DNA from: Flavonifractor sp. An92
GTDB lineage: Bacteria > Bacillota > Clostridia > Oscillospirales > Oscillospiraceae
Direction of reading: 5' to 3'
DNA length: 58,857 nt
Assembly (NCBI RefSeq): GCF_002159175.1
Contig: NZ_NFGZ01000018.1
Coordinates: forward strand, 1-58,857
Under the pieces are notes generated by a model, which searched no databases, was not told the origin of the DNA, and worked only from the letters and a program-made list of their open reading frames with translations. The position numbers were made by a program, and so were the translations under genes. Shown here one piece after another: positions 56,902 through 58,857 of the stretch (position 1 is the first letter of the stretch; each line of letters starts with the position of its first letter).

Positions 56902-58857
56902 TTGACACGAGAACTGGACAACATCCGCGGGATGCTCTCCAATCTGGAGGACCTGCGCGCCCACAGCGCCGCTCTCGCCCAGCGACTCCCCGCCCTGGAA
57001 CAGGCCCTGAAGGAGCAGCACTGGCTGGACCAGGGGGATGTGAACGACCTGGCGGACCAGCTGCGGCGCTTCACCCTCTCCCAGCAGACCTTCCTGACCT
57101 GGGCCCAGCAGACCCTGGGCCACGGCACCGATACCATGGGTGAGCTCAAGGACCTGCTGGACCAGCAGGAGCGCACTCTGGTGCAGCAGGAGGCGCAGCT
57201 GCGGCCCTGCCTGGATTTTCTGGCTCTGAGCACCGAGGATGGAGCGCTGAAGCCCCTGCTGGCCCAGCGCCAGGAAGCCCTCCGCCAGGCCATGGACAGC
57301 GGTTCCGACCTGGAGCTGTGGTCCAACGGCTGCGGCGCGCTGCTGGAGCAGCTCACCGCCCGGGATTACGGCCGCATCGGCGCCCTGATGGAGCAGTACG
57401 GCACCCTCTTTGACTTCCCCCTGGTGGCCGGTATCTACAGCGGGGCCATTCTCGCGCCCGCCCCCGAAGCGGAGCCCACCGTCACCGTGGCGGACGAGGC
57501 CCCGGTGGAGGAGCCCGCTGCCCCTGTGGAGAACGAAGTCCCCGCCGAGGAGCCCACGGCTCCTGTGGAAGAGGCACCTGCTGAGGAGCCCGCCGCCCCT
57601 GTGGAGAACGAAGTCCCCGCCGAGGAGCCCACGGCTCCTGTGGAAGAGGCACCTGCTGAGGAGCCCGCCGCCCCTGTCGAAAATGACGCCCCCGCGGAGG
57701 ACGAGGCCCCCGCCGAAGAGCCCGGCTGGCCCGGCGTGGCTGCCCCCTGCTCCGACGGCGTCCTCACCTTCGCCGGTCCCCGCCGCTTTGAGCCCCCCAG
57801 CACCAAGAAATTTCAGGACATGTTCCGCCGCCCCGATTTCCGGGAGCTCTACTATAAACTGCGCACCTACCTGATTTTTACCGAGGAAGAGCACCGCGCC
57901 CAGCCCGATTTCTCCGACGTGATCCTGCGCCAGAGCGTGCGTGAGGGCTATGTGACCCAGGCCACTGCGCCGGACGGCAGCATTTTCTACTTCCCCTCTC
58001 CCAAGCTGCTGGCCGCCGTGCGCAAGTCCGGCGTGCAGCGCTGCCTGGAGCACTACGGCAGTCACCCCATCCCCAGCGCGCCGGACGAGAATGACCTCAC
58101 GCCGGAGCTGATGAAGCAGCCCGAGGCCGTGTACCGCGCTCTAAAATGCCTCTATGACGACCAGCGGCTGAAAAACTGGGAGTCCAACCGCCTGTGCCAG
58201 TGGCAGGACCGGGTCTGTTACGAGACTTACATCCGCTTTGAGACCAAGGGCATCGAGCCGGTCTTTTGCCGCGTGGTGGCCCTGGTGGAACCCGGCGCGG
58301 ACCGCCGGGCGGCCTTCCTGGAGCGGCTCTCCACCTTCTTCCCGGAGCGGGAGGAGCCGGTCTGGGCGGTGGTGCCCACCCGGGCTGAGATCCCCCAGTG
58401 GCAGGACTACTTGGTCTCCCACGGCCTGACCGCCCCCTCCTGGCTGCCCCTGGACGAGCCTGGCCGCATCATTACCCCCGAGGGCGAGGACCTCTCCCTC
58501 ACCGATCTGTTTTTGACCACCCCGGCTGACGAGCCCACTCCCGTGGAAGAACCTGCCCCCGCTGAGGAACCTGCTCCCGCCGAAGAGCCTGTCCCCGTCG
58601 AGGAACCTGCCCCCGTGGAGGAGCCTGCCCCTGTGGAGGAGCCTGTCCCCGCTGAGGAGCCCACCCCCGTGGAGGAACCTGCCCCTGCTGAGGAGCCCGT
58701 CCCTGTCGAGGAGCCCGCTCCCGTGGAGGAGCCCACTCCCGTCGAAGAGCCTGTCCCCGTGGAGGAGCCCGCCCCCGTGGAGGAGCCTGTCCCCGTCGAA
58801 GAGCCCGCTCACGCCGAGGAGCCTGCCCCCGTGGAGGAGCCCGCCCCTGTGGAAGAG
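56902..58857 (+). CDS. Pro/Glu-repeat protein with two globular parts, 3' end missing
   Basis: The frame is open from a TTG at 56902 (AGGAG 8 bases upstream, good promoter) to the right edge, 652 codons without a stop. Residues 1-185 are helical, with a coiled-coil look. Residues about 200-275 hold a 25-residue tandem repeat ('EEPAAPVENEVPAEEPTAPV' as its core) twice and a part. Residues 290-535 form a second folded part ('RFEPPSTKKFQDMFRRPDF', 'FYFPSPKLLAAVRKSG'). From about 540 a six-residue EEP-[AVT]-P-[AV] repeat runs to the edge. There is no signal peptide. I do not recognise either folded part. Antisense frames over the repeats look open only because of the biased composition. Confidence 0.8.
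   Translation, partial: MTRELDNIRGMLSNLEDLRAHSAALAQRLPALEQALKEQHWLDQGDVNDLADQLRRFTLSQQTFLTWAQQTLGHGTDTMGELKDLLDQQERTLVQQEAQLRPCLDFLALSTEDGALKPLLAQRQEALRQAMDSGSDLELWSNGCGALLEQLTARDYGRIGALMEQYGTLFDFPLVAGIYSGAILAPAPEAEPTVTVADEAPVEEPAAPVENEVPAEEPTAPVEEAPAEEPAAPVENEVPAEEPTAPVEEAPAEEPAAPVENDAPAEDEAPAEEPGWPGVAAPCSDGVLTFAGPRRFEPPSTKKFQDMFRRPDFRELYYKLRTYLIFTEEEHRAQPDFSDVILRQSVREGYVTQATAPDGSIFYFPSPKLLAAVRKSGVQRCLEHYGSHPIPSAPDENDLTPELMKQPEAVYRALKCLYDDQRLKNWESNRLCQWQDRVCYETYIRFETKGIEPVFCRVVALVEPGADRRAAFLERLSTFFPEREEPVWAVVPTRAEIPQWQDYLVSHGLTAPSWLPLDEPGRIITPEGEDLSLTDLFLTTPADEPTPVEEPAPAEEPAPAEEPVPVEEPAPVEEPAPVEEPVPAEEPTPVEEPAPAEEPVPVEEPAPVEEPTPVEEPVPVEEPAPVEEPVPVEEPAHAEEPAPVEEPAPVEE

Noticed and set aside
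57508-57690. Possible CRISPR-like tandem repeat
   Set aside because: The 75-base units are contiguous, in frame and coding; there are no unique spacers.
57435-58736. Gly/Ser/Ala-rich open frames on the minus strand at the right edge
   Set aside because: They are the complement of the EEP-type repeats of the plus-strand gene, which has the promoter, RBS and non-repetitive folded parts.

Overview
The window is GC-rich, gene-dense bacterial chromosome. Its gene content fits a strictly anaerobic, high-GC member of the Firmicutes, most like gut Oscillospirales (the Flavonifractor / Pseudoflavonifractor / Intestinimonas group). The basis is inference from gene families and order: DivIVA/SepF division genes, a T-box leader, Hfq beside MutL, phosphotransacetylase, and a selenium-dependent purine hydroxylase cluster. 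No rRNA, tRNA, CRISPR array, prophage or IS transposase gene was seen. Both edges cut genes: a RelA/SpoT homologue on the left and a repeat-rich Pro/Glu protein on the right.

Layout. Bases 1-5.6 kb (+): end of relA, then a cell-wall-like group (ATP-grasp carboxylate-amine ligase, Asp/Glu racemase, VanR-like regulator, MurE-like ligase) coupled to a short QueG-like iron-sulfur protein. 5.6-8.2 kb: CBS-domain protein, M42 peptidase, YbaK. 8.2-21 kb (-): mutS, CPBP protease, mutL, hfq, HlyD-like protein, yggS, sepF, divIVA, then a T-box-controlled unit with a second short SepF-like gene and ileS. 21-25.7 kb: a small Xre regulator with its operators and a small divergent gene, then miaB, prmA, degV and a DUF1836 gene (-). 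25.9-29.5 kb (+): VanS-like kinase, obg, AEC transporter. 29.5-36.3 kb: glgB, a TetR regulator, a secreted 5'-nucleotidase, and an ECF sigma / anti-sigma pair. 36.8-43.4 kb: lepA, an Xre regulator, pta, prfC, a HAD phosphatase. 43.6-52.6 kb: a PAS-HTH regulator divergent from ssnA, ygfK, a polyferredoxin and a molybdenum hydroxylase, a subset of the known anaerobic purine-breakdown set. 52.6-55.8 kb: a radical SAM/SPASM enzyme, a divergent paralogue that has lost the cysteine motif, and a TetR regulator. 55.8-58.9 kb: miaA and the start of a Pro/Glu-repeat protein.

The most unusual content is non-coding. A 348-350 bp element occurs four times in intergenic spaces (7765-8114, 20868-21217, 36469-36816, and inverted at 40684-41032). 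It has long imperfect terminal inverted repeats and a chain of perfect hairpins whose stems change in a compensated way between copies. I recognise no named family for it. A second oddity follows ssnA: the last 72 bases of the gene are duplicated 200 bases downstream, and the space between holds a compact block of hairpins. A third is the radical SAM pair: the paralogue aligns with the enzyme without gaps through the N-terminal ~110 residues, then lacks about 17 residues exactly where the enzyme carries its iron-sulfur cysteines.

All calls rest on reading the sequence by eye. Start sites were chosen from ribosome-binding sites and family N-termini. No database search or structure calculation was run.
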